This document shows positions 7,613 through 16,019 of a stretch of 35,116 nt of DNA, in pieces. The notes under the pieces are model-generated. The model was not told the origin of the DNA. It saw only the letters and a list, made by a program, of their open reading frames with translations, and searched no databases. The stretch comes from Micromonospora antibiotica (GTDB lineage: Bacteria; Actinomycetota; Actinomycetes; Mycobacteriales; Micromonosporaceae). Within the stretch, counting starts at the first letter, position 1. Every line of letters begins with the position of its first letter. Location: positions 1-35,116 of the forward strand of contig NZ_JAGFWR010000039.1 of the NCBI RefSeq assembly GCF_017599305.1, written 5' to 3'. The translations under genes were made by a program, and so were the position numbers.

Positions 7613-9220
7613 CTACGGTGCGGGCTCCATCGACGGCCCGGTAGCGCCCACGGGCCCGGCACCGGCGCGCTCCGCCACCGGCCGGTACGCGAACCAGTCG
7701 AACGCGGCACTGCCCTGCGTGACGTACATGCCGATGACCCGGCCGGTGAAGCCGGCGGCGACCTCGGTGGACAGGTAGCGCCCGTCCAGTTCGGCCAGCA
7801 CGGTCGGGCCGGTCGGGCCGGCCACCTCGAAGGTGACCATGTCGCAGCCGGCGGCGCGTACCCCCCGGGGTGCGGTTCCGGCCGCCAGTTCGGCGGCGGA
7901 CGTCACGGTGGGCGGGAAGAGGTCGTCGGTGCGGGTGGCGATCGTCAGCACCAGCGGGCCCGGCGGCACGGCGTGGGTGGCGAACACCTGCCGGAACGGC
8001 CCGACCCGGCCGACGACCCGGACCGTGCCGGCCCCTACCTCCAGGTCGTAGTGGTGCGCCTCGTCGATCCGGATGGTGAGCCCGGCGGTGCCGTCGCCCG
8101 GGTCCACCCGGACGCTGGCCCGGCAGTCGTGGTGCCGTTGCCGCAGCGCCACGATCGTCGCGCCGGCCAGGTCGAGCGTCGCGCCCTCGGCATGCAGGGT
8201 GAGCCAGCCCGGCCGGGCGGTCAGCGACCAGGAGTCGGCGGGTCGGCGGCGGGGCGAGATCCACTCCGGTGCCAGGGTGGTCGCGTCGAAGTCGTCGTGG
8301 TGGTCGCCCGGGTCGGGCGGGGCGGCACCGGCCGGGGCGCTGCCGGCGGGTGCGACGGTGAGCTCCTCGACCGGGTCGACGACCGGCCAGCCGTCGACCC
8401 AGCGCACCGGGGCGAGGAAGGTCTCGCGGCCGAGGACGTGGTAGGGCGGCCAGTGGCCCCTGGCCCGGATGCCCAGCAGGACCAGCCACCAGCTGCCGTC
8501 GACGGCCTGGACCAGGTCGGCGTGCCCGGTGGCCTGCACCGGGCGGTCGCTGCTGCGGTGGGTCAGGATCGGGTTGGTGGGCGCGGGGGTGAACGGGCCG
8601 CGCGGGGTGCGCGAGCGGGCGACGGAGACGGCGTGGCCGGTGTGCGTGCCACCCTCGGAGAGCAGCAGGTACCACCAGCCGTCGATCCGGTAGAGGTGCG
8701 GTGCCTCGGGGTACTGGCCGCCGGTGCCCGACCACAGCGCGATCGGGCCCTCCAGCACCTCCCCCGTCGCCGGGTCGATCCGGTAGGCGTCCACCCCGGA
8801 GGTGGTCAGCCAGCAGTTGCCGTCGTCGTCCCAGGCCAGCGAGGGGTCGACGTGCGGCAGGTCGAGATAGACCGGGTCGGACCAGGGGCCGTCGGGGTGC
8901 GGCGCGGTGACGATGAGGTGCCGCCCCAGGCTGACGTTGGTGGTGATCAGCCAGAACCGCCCGTCGTGGTGGCGCAGGGTCGGCGCGAAGATGCCCCGGG
9001 ACGCCTCGGCGTCCGGGGGCAGTTCGCACTGGCCCGGCCGGTCCAGGATGTTGCCGATCTGCCGCCAGTTGACCAGGTCACGGCTGTGCAGCAGGGGTAC
9101 GCCGGGGAAATACTCGAAGCTGGAGCAGACCAGGTAGTAGTCCTCGCCCACCCGACAGACACTCGGGTCGGGGTGGAAACCGGGGACGACCGGATTGCGG
9201 TAGGACGGTCCGGTGGACAC
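7613..9220 (-). CDS. GH43 glycosidase (beta-xylosidase / alpha-L-arabinofuranosidase)
   Basis: A 535-residue enzyme without a signal peptide, so probably intracellular, acting on imported xylo- or arabino-oligosaccharides. The five-bladed propeller occupies residues 8-300 and carries the GH43 triad: Asp18 as base (NPVVPGFHPDPS), Asp125 as pKa modulator (HVDPSLAWDDDG) and Glu172 as acid (YPEAPHL). Residues 315-525 form the C-terminal concanavalin-like sandwich found in GH43 beta-xylosidases. The start is GTG at 9220, with GGGAGG about 8 bases upstream. Operon with the LacI gene. Family assignment is firm; xylosidase versus arabinofuranosidase cannot be decided from sequence alone. Confidence 0.93.
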   Translation of the reverse strand: MSTGPSYRNPVVPGFHPDPSVCRVGEDYYLVCSSFEYFPGVPLLHSRDLVNWRQIGNILDRPGQCELPPDAEASRGIFAPTLRHHDGRFWLITTNVSLGRHLIVTAPHPDGPWSDPVYLDLPHVDPSLAWDDDGNCWLTTSGVDAYRIDPATGEVLEGPIALWSGTGGQYPEAPHLYRIDGWWYLLLSEGGTHTGHAVSVARSRTPRGPFTPAPTNPILTHRSSDRPVQATGHADLVQAVDGSWWLVLLGIRARGHWPPYHVLGRETFLAPVRWVDGWPVVDPVEELTVAPAGSAPAGAAPPDPGDHHDDFDATTLAPEWISPRRRPADSWSLTARPGWLTLHAEGATLDLAGATIVALRQRHHDCRASVRVDPGDGTAGLTIRIDEAHHYDLEVGAGTVRVVGRVGPFRQVFATHAVPPGPLVLTIATRTDDLFPPTVTSAAELAAGTAPRGVRAAGCDMVTFEVAGPTGPTVLAELDGRYLSTEVAAGFTGRVIGMYVTQGSAAFDWFAYRPVAERAGAGPVGATGPSMEPAP

Positions 9221-9293
9221 CGGGCATCACCTCCCTGAGGGAATTCCACCACAGTGGACGGTGCCTGTGGGCCCGCGAAGCTGCCACGGTCCG

Positions 9294-9315
9294 GAAATGT
9301 TTGCGATAACATTTC
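9294..9315. promoter_or_regulatory. LacI-type operator of the GH43-lacI operon
   Basis: A 22-bp dyad with perfect 8-bp arms GAAATGTT and AACATTTC around a TGCGAT centre. The core TGTTTGCGATAACA has the central CG and outer TGTT/AACA of actinomycete LacI-family operators. It lies just downstream of the predicted -10, where a repressor would block initiation. Confidence 0.8.
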
Positions 9316-9324
9316 GCGACCCGA

Positions 9325-9353
9325 ATGCTACGGAAGGCCCGCCCGGGGTTCAA
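9325..9353 (-). promoter_or_regulatory. Promoter of the GH43-lacI operon
   Basis: On the minus strand: TTGAAC (9348-9353), a 17-bp spacer and TAGCAT (9325-9330), about 105 bp before the GH43 GTG. The operator begins 10 bp past the -10. Confidence 0.6.
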
Positions 9354-9853
9354 GGTCCCCGGCTGCCGGCACACCCCCACCCCCGGCGGCGCACCCACCG
9401 GCACGCCGCCAGGACAGCGCCCTGAGCTGGCAGGAAACCCCGAACTCCGGGCCCGAGTCGGCAGCTCCCCCGACGGCACCGGGCGTCCACCCCACCCGGC
9501 GGGACGGGACACGGCAGGCCGGCCGGACCGCCGGCACCCGGCAGGAACATTCGCGCAACATGGCCGTCATATCTTGACGGGACCCCGCGAATCCACGAGA
9601 GTCCATATAAGGCGAGATGGTGCGCCGCCGGGAGCTCGACGCGCCGTCACGGCATTCGCGGATGTCGACGTCGGGGTGCGAGGGGCCGCACCTGTTAACG
9701 CTCACAGCGGCGTATCCCGTTGCCGGCTGATCGAAACACCGACTCGGGCCGGTTGGCGATCGGCCGTGTCCCCGTCCCGGGACCACGACGACGACCAACC
9801 CACCCTGCCCTGCGGTCGGACCACCACTGCGCAGCACCGACAGGAGTCATGCC
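9354..9853. other. Intergenic region before the GH95 gene
   Basis: About 500 bp with no convincing gene; the antisense open frames here are GC artefacts. Possible signals are TTGACG at 9574-9579 and a weaker LacI-like element, TGTTAACGCTCACA, at 9693-9706, in which 5 of 7 positions are symmetric around a central CG. The latter could link the GH95/GH27 genes to a LacI regulator. Confidence 0.4.
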
Positions 9854-9907
9854 ATGGCACGACCTCCGGCCAGCACCGATGCGCCGGCCACGGCGGACCG
9901 GGCGTGA
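9854..9907 (+). CDS. Possible 17-codon leader ORF upstream of the GH95 gene
   Basis: ATG at 9854 with AGGAG 7 bases upstream encodes MARPPASTDAPATADRA and stops 78 bp before the GH95 start. An overlapping 21-codon frame starts at 9849 but sits too close to the same AGGAG. Only the ribosome site supports it; no conservation can be judged here. It could be a leader peptide or chance. Confidence 0.25.
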   Translation: MARPPASTDAPATADRA

Positions 9908-9985
9908 CGGTTGAGCACCCGGCCCGGCGGCGACGCCCGTCCCCCCACCCGCACCCGTCCCTGATCCGCACCGCTGGGAGTGATC

Positions 9986-12832
9986 ATGTCTGAAGTGACC
10001 CGAAGGAACGTCCTCAAGGCGGGAGCGGCAGGGGCCGGTGCCGCGCTGGTCCCGGTCGCCTGGACCGCCACCGCCCGCGCCGACTCGGTCGCACCGCCCC
10101 AGGTGTTGGCCGCCAACGACCTGGCCCTGTGGTACGACGAGGGAGCCGGCACCGACTGGCTCCGCGCGCTGCCGATCGGCAACGGACGGCTCGGCGCGAT
10201 GGTGTTCGGCAACGTCGACACCGAGCGGCTCCAGCTCAACGAGGACACCGTCTGGGCCGGTGGCCCGTACGACTCGGCCAACACCCGGGGGGCGGCCAAC
10301 CTGGCCGAGATCCGGCGGCGGGTCTTCGCCGACCAGTGGACCTCGGCGCAGGACCTGATCAACCAGACCATGATGGGCAACCCGGGCGGCCAGCTCGCCT
10401 ACCAGACCGTGGGCAACCTGCGGCTGGCCTTCGGCTCGGCCAGCGGGGTCAGCCAGTACGCCCGGACCCTCGACCTGACCACCGCCACGGTCACCACGAC
10501 CTACCTGCTGAACGGGGTGCGGCACCAGCGGGAGGTGTTCGCCAGCGCAGCCGACCAGGTGATCGTGGTGCGGTTGACCGCCGACCGGGCCAACGCGATC
10601 ACGTTCTCCGCCACCTTCGACAGCCCGCAGCGCACCACCGTGTCGAGCCCGGATTCCGCCACCATCGGGCTGGACGGCATCTCCGGCAGCCAGGAGGGGG
10701 TCACCGGCTCGGTGCGGTTCCTGGCCCTGGCCAACGCCGCCGCGACCGGTGGCACGGTCAGCAGCTCCGGGGGCACCCTGCGGGTGTCCGGGGCCACCAG
10801 CGTGACCATCCTGATCTCGATCGGCTCCAGCTACGTCAACTACCGCACCGTCAACGGCGACTACCAGGGCATCGCCCGCACCCGGCTCAACGCCGCCAAG
10901 GGCGTCGCCATCGAGCAGCTGCGCAGCCGGCACCTCGCCGACTACCAGGCGCTGTTCAACCGGGTGAGCATCAACCTGGGTCGGACGGCCGCGGCCGACC
11001 AGACGACCGACGTACGGATCGCCCAGCACGCGAGCAGCAATGACCCGCAGTTCGCCGCGCTGCTGTTCCAGTTCGGGCGGTACCTGCTCATCTCGTCGTC
11101 GCGGCCGGGCACCCAGCCGGCGAACCTGCAGGGCATCTGGAACGACTCGCTCACGCCGTCCTGGGACTCGAAGTACACGATCAACGCGAACCTGCCGATG
11201 AACTACTGGCCGGCCGACACCACCAACCTCGCCGAGTGTTTCCTGCCGGTCTTCGACATGGTCAAGGACCTGACGGTGACCGGTGCCCGGGTCGCCCAGG
11301 CGCAGTACGGCGCGGGTGGCTGGGTCACCCACCACAACACCGACGCCTGGCGGGGCGCGTCGGTGGTGGACGGGGCGCTGTGGGGCATGTGGCAGACCGG
11401 TGGCGCGTGGCTGGGCACCCTGATCTGGGACCACTACCTGTTCACCGGTGACCTGGGCTTCCTCCAGGCCAACTACCCGGCGCTCAAGGGCGCCGCGCAG
11501 TTCTTCCTCGACACCCTGGTCGCCCACCCGACGCTGGGTTACCTGGTGACGAACCCGTCGAATTCGCCGGAGCTGCCGCACCACTCGAACGCCAGCGTCT
11601 GCGCCGGGCCGACGATGGACAACCAGATCCTGCGGGACCTCTTCGACGCCGCCGCCCGCGCCAGCGAGACCCTCGGCGTGGACACCACCTTCCGGTCGCA
11701 GGTCCGCACCGCCAAGGACCGGCTGCCCCCGAACCGGGTGGGTTCGCGGGGCAACGTGCAGGAGTGGCTGGCCGACTGGGTGGAGACCGAGCGGAACCAC
11801 CGGCACGTCTCGCACCTGTACGGCCTGCACCCCAGCAACCAGATCACCAAGCGGGGCACCCCGTCCCTGTACGAGGCCGCCCGCAAGACCCTGGAGCTGC
11901 GGGGCGACGACGGGACCGGCTGGTCCCTCGCCTGGAAGATCAATTTCTGGGCCCGGCTGGAGGACGGCGCCCGCGCCCACAAGCTGCTGAAGGACCTGGT
12001 GCGCACCGACCGGCTCGCCCCGAACATGTTCGACCTGCACCCGCCGTTCCAGATCGACGGCAACTTCGGCGCCACCTCCGGCATCGCCGAGATGCTGCTG
12101 CACAGCCACACCGGTGAGCTGAACGTGCTGCCCGCGCTGCCCAGCGCCTGGCCCACCGGCCAGGTCGCCGGCCTGCGGGGGCGCGGCGGCTACACCGTCG
12201 GGGTGGCGTGGAGCAGCGGACAGCCCGACGAGATCGGTATCCGCGCCGACCGCGACGGCACGCTGCGGGTGCGGTCGCGGCTGTTCACCGGCAGCTTCAC
12301 CCTCGTCGACGTCGCCGACGGCAGCGCACCGGCCACCACCCGCCCGGAGACCGACGTCGTCCAGTTCACCGTCCGCGCCGGGCACACCTACCGGGCGGCC
12401 CGGCCGGGCGTGACGCCGACCCCGACGCTGACTCCGACCCCCACGCCGACCACCCCCGTCCCGACCACCCCGCCGCCGACGACCCCGCCGCCGACGACGC
12501 CGGTCCCGACCACCAGCTCGCCCGCACCCTCGGGAGCACGGGCGACGTACGCGGTGACGGGCTCGTGGTCGGGTGGCTTCCAGGCCGAGGTCACCGTGAC
12601 CGCCGGCGCGACCGCGATCCGTGGCTGGACGGTGTCCTGGACGTTCCCCAACGGACAGACCGTCAGCCAGATCTGGGGCGGGTCGCACACCCAGAGCGGC
12701 GCGAACGTGACCGTGAAGAACGTCGACTACAACGGGGCGCTGGCCGCCGGTGCCTCCACCACGTTCGGCTTCATCGGCGCGGTGAACGGCACCAACAACG
12801 CGCCGACGAACCTCACCTGCACCACGAGCTGA
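9986..12832 (+). CDS. Secreted GH95 alpha-L-fucosidase with CBM2
   Basis: 948 residues. The N-terminus is a Tat signal peptide (RRNVLKAGAAGAGAALVP... cut after about residue 32), so it is exported folded. Residues 45-775 form the GH95 body. The NAN pair (Asn400, Asn402 in YTINANLPMNYW), Glu529 (SNSPELPHH) and Asp691 (PFQIDGNFG) match the positions of the family's catalytic Asn, Glu and Asp as I recall them from bifidobacterial AfcA. A Pro/Thr linker (about 810-845) leads to a C-terminal CBM2. GH95 enzymes usually remove alpha-1,2-L-fucose, for example from xyloglucan. Oddities: the CBM2 lacks its usual N-terminal cysteine (GARATYAV) though the C-terminal one (NLTC) remains, and its third surface aromatic is Tyr (NVDYNG). 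GGGAG precedes the ATG by 5 bases. Confidence 0.93.
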   Translation: MSEVTRRNVLKAGAAGAGAALVPVAWTATARADSVAPPQVLAANDLALWYDEGAGTDWLRALPIGNGRLGAMVFGNVDTERLQLNEDTVWAGGPYDSANTRGAANLAEIRRRVFADQWTSAQDLINQTMMGNPGGQLAYQTVGNLRLAFGSASGVSQYARTLDLTTATVTTTYLLNGVRHQREVFASAADQVIVVRLTADRANAITFSATFDSPQRTTVSSPDSATIGLDGISGSQEGVTGSVRFLALANAAATGGTVSSSGGTLRVSGATSVTILISIGSSYVNYRTVNGDYQGIARTRLNAAKGVAIEQLRSRHLADYQALFNRVSINLGRTAAADQTTDVRIAQHASSNDPQFAALLFQFGRYLLISSSRPGTQPANLQGIWNDSLTPSWDSKYTINANLPMNYWPADTTNLAECFLPVFDMVKDLTVTGARVAQAQYGAGGWVTHHNTDAWRGASVVDGALWGMWQTGGAWLGTLIWDHYLFTGDLGFLQANYPALKGAAQFFLDTLVAHPTLGYLVTNPSNSPELPHHSNASVCAGPTMDNQILRDLFDAAARASETLGVDTTFRSQVRTAKDRLPPNRVGSRGNVQEWLADWVETERNHRHVSHLYGLHPSNQITKRGTPSLYEAARKTLELRGDDGTGWSLAWKINFWARLEDGARAHKLLKDLVRTDRLAPNMFDLHPPFQIDGNFGATSGIAEMLLHSHTGELNVLPALPSAWPTGQVAGLRGRGGYTVGVAWSSGQPDEIGIRADRDGTLRVRSRLFTGSFTLVDVADGSAPATTRPETDVVQFTVRAGHTYRAARPGVTPTPTLTPTPTPTTPVPTTPPPTTPPPTTPVPTTSSPAPSGARATYAVTGSWSGGFQAEVTVTAGATAIRGWTVSWTFPNGQTVSQIWGGSHTQSGANVTVKNVDYNGALAAGASTTFGFIGAVNGTNNAPTNLTCTTS

Positions 12833-12840
12833 CCGGCACC

Positions 12841-12899
12841 GGACGTGTCGTCGCCACCTCGGTCTGCCCCGGGCCGGCCGAGGTGGCGACGACACGTCC
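12841..12899. terminator. 22-bp perfect hairpin between the GH95 and GH27 genes
   Basis: A perfect 22-bp stem (12841-12862 with 12878-12899) with a 15-base loop, 9 bp past the GH95 stop and 46 bp before the GH27 ATG. There is no T run. It may terminate most GH95 transcripts or stabilise the 3' end of a processed mRNA. The short remaining gap leaves little room for a separate GH27 promoter. Confidence 0.75.
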
Positions 12900-12945
12900 C
12901 GCCCCTGCCGGCACACGATCCCCCGAGTGGAACGGACGGAAGAAC

Positions 12946-14613
12946 ATGACGAGACCATCTACCCGCAGGCGTCGCCTGTTGACCGCCCTGGCGGCCGGGC
13001 TGCTGCTGGTGGCGGGCCCGGCGGTGGTGCTGCGGACCTCCCCGGCGCTGGCCCTGGACAACGGGGTGGCCCGCACCCCACCGATGGGGTGGAACAGCTG
13101 GAACACCTTCGGCTGCAACATCAGCGAGGCGCTGATCCGGCAGATGACCGACGCGATGGTCAGCTCCGGCATGAAGGACGCCGGCTACCAGTACGTCGTC
13201 GTCGACGACTGCTGGATGAACCCGAACCGGGACTCGGCGGGCAACCTCCAGGGTGACCCGACCCGGTTCCCCTCCGGGATGAAGGCGCTCGGCGACTACA
13301 TCCACGCCCGGGGGCTGAAGTTCGGCATCTACCAGGCGCCACTGGACAAGACCTGCGCCCAGTACTTCAACTCCTACCCCGGCGCCACCGGCTCCCAGGG
13401 CCGCGAGGCGCAGGACGCCCGGCAGTTCGCCAACTGGGGCGTCGACTACCTCAAGTACGACTGGTGCTCGCCCAGCGGCAGCATCGACGACCAGGTGCGG
13501 GCCTTCGCCAAGATGCGCGACGGGCTGGCCGCGGCCGGTCGACCCATCGTGCTGAGTATCAACTCGAACAGCATCCACGCCAAGACCGGCCCGCAGCGCA
13601 ACTGGGGCGACGTGTCGAACATGTGGCGCACCACCGAGGACATCACCAACACCTGGAACAGCGGCCAGACCAACGGCTACCCGATGGGCATCCAGAACAT
13701 CGTCGACGTCACCGTGCCGCTCGCCGCGCGGGCCAAGCCCGGCGCGTTCAACGACATGGACATGATGGAGGTCGGCCGTGGTGGCATGACCGACACCGAG
13801 ATGCGCAGCCACTTCGCGCTCTGGGCCATCCTGGCCTCACCGATGATCGCCGGGAACGACCTGCGCAACATGAACACGGCGACCCAGACGATCCTGAAGA
13901 ACGCCAACCTCATCGGTATCAGCCAGGACCCGCTCGCGCTCCAGGCCAGCCAGGTCTCCTTCGACGGCACCCGTCGGGTGCTGGCCAAGCGGCTCGCCAA
14001 CGGCGACGTCGCCGTCGCCCTGTTCAACCAGGGGACGGCCGCCACCACGATCAGCACCACCGCTGCCGCGATCGGGCTGTCGGGCGGCTCGTTCACCCTG
14101 CGTGACGCGTGGACCAACACGACCAGCACCACCTCGGGGGCCATCTCGGCCAGCATGCCGGGTCACGGGACGGTCGTCTACCGGGTCAGCGGCGCGACCA
14201 GCACCCCCACCCCGACCGTCACTCCCACCACTCCGGCCCCGACCACACCGGTTCCGACCACCCCGGCCCCGACCACCCCGCCGCCGTCGACCGCGTCCTG
14301 CCAGGTCACGTACGCGATCAGCAGCCAGTGGCCGGACGGGTTCCAGGCCGAGGTGATCATCCGCAACACCGGCACGACGGCGGTCGACGGCTGGAGCCTG
14401 CGCTGGTCGTTCGCCAACGGCCAGCAGCTCAACCAGGCGTGGGGTGCCACCTACACGCAGAGCGGGGCCCAGGTCACCGCCACGAACGTGGGCTGGAACG
14501 GCACCATCAGCCCCGGTGGCAGCGCCAACTTCGGCTTCATCTCCAGTTGGTCCGGCGGCAACGCCAAGCCGACCGGGTTCACCCTCAACGGCCAGGAATG
14601 CGCCGTGGCCTGA
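12946..14613 (+). CDS. Secreted GH27 alpha-galactosidase with CBM2
   Basis: 555 residues with a Sec signal peptide (basic MTRPSTRRRR, hydrophobic core, cleavage near ALA at 35-37). The GH27 barrel starts at the hallmark NGVARTPPMGWNSWNTFGC. Asp172 in DYLKYDWC is the nucleophile and Asp232 in MWRTTEDITNTW the acid/base. A C-terminal beta-sandwich, a Thr/Pro linker (about 425-455) and a CBM2 follow. The CBM2 has both cysteines (ASCQVTY, GQECAVA) and all three surface tryptophans (SSQWPDGF, QAWGA, VGWNG). It would remove alpha-galactose from galactomannan or xyloglucan side chains. The start at 12946 has GGACGGAAG upstream. Probably read through from the GH95 gene past the hairpin. Confidence 0.95.
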   Translation: MTRPSTRRRRLLTALAAGLLLVAGPAVVLRTSPALALDNGVARTPPMGWNSWNTFGCNISEALIRQMTDAMVSSGMKDAGYQYVVVDDCWMNPNRDSAGNLQGDPTRFPSGMKALGDYIHARGLKFGIYQAPLDKTCAQYFNSYPGATGSQGREAQDARQFANWGVDYLKYDWCSPSGSIDDQVRAFAKMRDGLAAAGRPIVLSINSNSIHAKTGPQRNWGDVSNMWRTTEDITNTWNSGQTNGYPMGIQNIVDVTVPLAARAKPGAFNDMDMMEVGRGGMTDTEMRSHFALWAILASPMIAGNDLRNMNTATQTILKNANLIGISQDPLALQASQVSFDGTRRVLAKRLANGDVAVALFNQGTAATTISTTAAAIGLSGGSFTLRDAWTNTTSTTSGAISASMPGHGTVVYRVSGATSTPTPTVTPTTPAPTTPVPTTPAPTTPPPSTASCQVTYAISSQWPDGFQAEVIIRNTGTTAVDGWSLRWSFANGQQLNQAWGATYTQSGAQVTATNVGWNGTISPGGSANFGFISSWSGGNAKPTGFTLNGQECAVA

Positions 14614-14634
14614 CGGGCGTCCCCCGCAACGGCA

Positions 14635-14697
14635 GGACCCCCCGGTCATGACGTCGGCCCCTACTCCGGGATCCGACTGCTCAGGACCGGGGGGTCC
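14635..14697. terminator. Bidirectional terminator between GH27 and SGNH esterase genes
   Basis: Perfect 13-bp arms, GGACCCCCCGGTC (14635-14647) and its complement (14685-14697), with a 37-base loop, in the gap between two convergent genes. Confidence 0.6.
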
Positions 14698-14746
14698 CCG
14701 CCGGGCGGGCGCAGCGCGGCACCGGCGTGAGCAGGGTGCGGTCGGT

Positions 14747-15625
14747 TCAGTCGTCCAAGGTGGCCAGCAGTGCGGTGGCCATACCCTGCTCGCCCCGGGC
14801 GTTCGGGTGGAAGGGTGCGGCGGCGTTCTCCGGCAGCAGCCCCTCCACCCACCGGGTGCCGCTGCTCTTGCAGGTGTCGCGTCCGATCGACGGGGTGTAG
14901 ACGTCGGCGTAGACGGCGTCGTTCGCGGCGGCGGCACCGGCCAGCATCGCGTTGAGCGACTTGGCCACCCCCCGCAGGTACGGCACGTCCTGGTAGGCGA
15001 TCGGGACAAGTGGCCAGCAGCCGTACCCGGAGTCCGGCACGATCGCCGGGTAACCGAGCACCACGATCCGCGCGCCGGGCGCCGCCTGGCGGACCGCCTG
15101 GAGCACGGCGGTCACCTTCGGCGCGGTGGCGGTGATCCGGGCCTGCAACTGGTCGGTGCCACCGGCGGTGTAGAGGTTCTTGCACGGCGAGCCGAGCGGG
15201 CTGCTGAAGCTCGCCTGCGCGCAGTCGCCGATGATGCTGGAGAAGCCGATGTCGTTGCCGCCGATCTGCACCGTCACCAGGGCGGTGTCCGGGGTGACCG
15301 CGGTGAGCTGCGGGGGCAGCGTGCCGCTGCCGTAGCGGATGTCGTCCGTGGTGGCCCCGGAGCAGCTCACGTCCGTGAACGACGAGGAGCCGGCGGACGC
15401 GGCGACCAGGGACGGGTAGTTGCGGTTGGAGCGCAGGCAGTTCCGGTCGACCTGGGTGGGGATCAGCGGACCGGACGTGTACGAGTCGCCGAGCGCGACG
15501 TAGCGGCCGGTGGGGACGGCGGCGGTGGCGGGCGCGGCGGCGACGGACAGCACACCGGCGGTGGCCGCGGCGAGCGCGACCGTCCGGGTGGCGGCCCGCA
15601 GCAGCGGCAGACGGGGACGGGGCAT
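14747..15625 (-). CDS. Secreted SGNH/GDSL esterase-lipase
   Basis: 292 residues with a Sec signal peptide ending near ATAA (residues 33-36). Block I, VALGDSYTSG, supplies Ser48. The GGND block is QIGGNDIGF, and the block V histidine is in PFHPNARG. Six cysteines after the signal (NCLRS, SCSG, DCAQ, PCKN, GCWP, TCKS) can form the three disulfides typical of the Streptomyces secreted lipase/phospholipase branch. It has no CBM. The start at 15625 has GGAGG 7 bases upstream. It is transcribed opposite to its polysaccharide-enzyme neighbours, so its part in that locus is uncertain. Substrate could be lipid or acylated sugar. Confidence 0.92.
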   Translation of the reverse strand: MPRPRLPLLRAATRTVALAAATAGVLSVAAAPATAAVPTGRYVALGDSYTSGPLIPTQVDRNCLRSNRNYPSLVAASAGSSSFTDVSCSGATTDDIRYGSGTLPPQLTAVTPDTALVTVQIGGNDIGFSSIIGDCAQASFSSPLGSPCKNLYTAGGTDQLQARITATAPKVTAVLQAVRQAAPGARIVVLGYPAIVPDSGYGCWPLVPIAYQDVPYLRGVAKSLNAMLAGAAAANDAVYADVYTPSIGRDTCKSSGTRWVEGLLPENAAAPFHPNARGEQGMATALLATLDD

Positions 15626-15661
15626 GACGCCTCCAGGGCGGATCACGGGGGTGGTGCCGCG

Positions 15662-15690
15662 ATCCTGCCGCCGCCGACGCCCGACGTCAA
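15662..15690 (-). promoter_or_regulatory. Promoter of the SGNH esterase gene
   Basis: On the minus strand: TTGACG (15685-15690), a 17-bp spacer and CAGGAT (15662-15667), about 37 bp before the ATG. The gap of about 390 bp between this gene and the divergent CE2-type gene holds only the two promoters. Confidence 0.6.
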
Positions 15691-15772
15691 TATAGATGGA
15701 TCTCGCTAAATTTCCGGTCCGGGTAAGGGCCGGACGCCACCGGCCGATGCCCGGGGGCGACAGCCGCCTGGA

Positions 15773-15802
15773 TTGACGGACGTGAAAGCCGGGCGGGATA
15801 AT
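15773..15802 (+). promoter_or_regulatory. Promoter of the CE2-type esterase gene
   Basis: TTGACG (15773-15778), an 18-bp spacer and GATAAT (15797-15802), which predicts a 5' leader of about 210 bases before the ATG. No riboswitch fold was recognised in that leader. Confidence 0.6.
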
Positions 15803-16019
15803 CCCTGCGGAGCCGGGCTGGCTGCGGACGAGCGACACCGCACGACACCAACAGACGCGAGCCGACCGACGGCGGATCAGGGCCGTCGGCGGCACGCCGT
15901 CGACCGGCGCATCCCCTCGACACCTCCACGGCCACCGGGCCCGTACGGGCGATCCGGTGCAGCCGCCCCACCACCGCGGCCGACAGCTGTCGCCGCCCAC
16001 CCTCGCGGGAGGACCACCG

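Noticed and set aside
12413..12530. DNA-level repeat element in the Pro/Thr coding stretches (also near 14200, 16441 and 18880)
   Set aside because: These are ordinary low-complexity linkers joining catalytic and CBM2 domains.
9695..12958. A minus-strand open frame of over 1000 codons opposite the GH95 gene
   Set aside because: Antisense artefact of high-GC third positions. Its product is Gly/Arg/Pro/His-rich with no motif, while the plus strand encodes a complete GH95-CBM2 protein.
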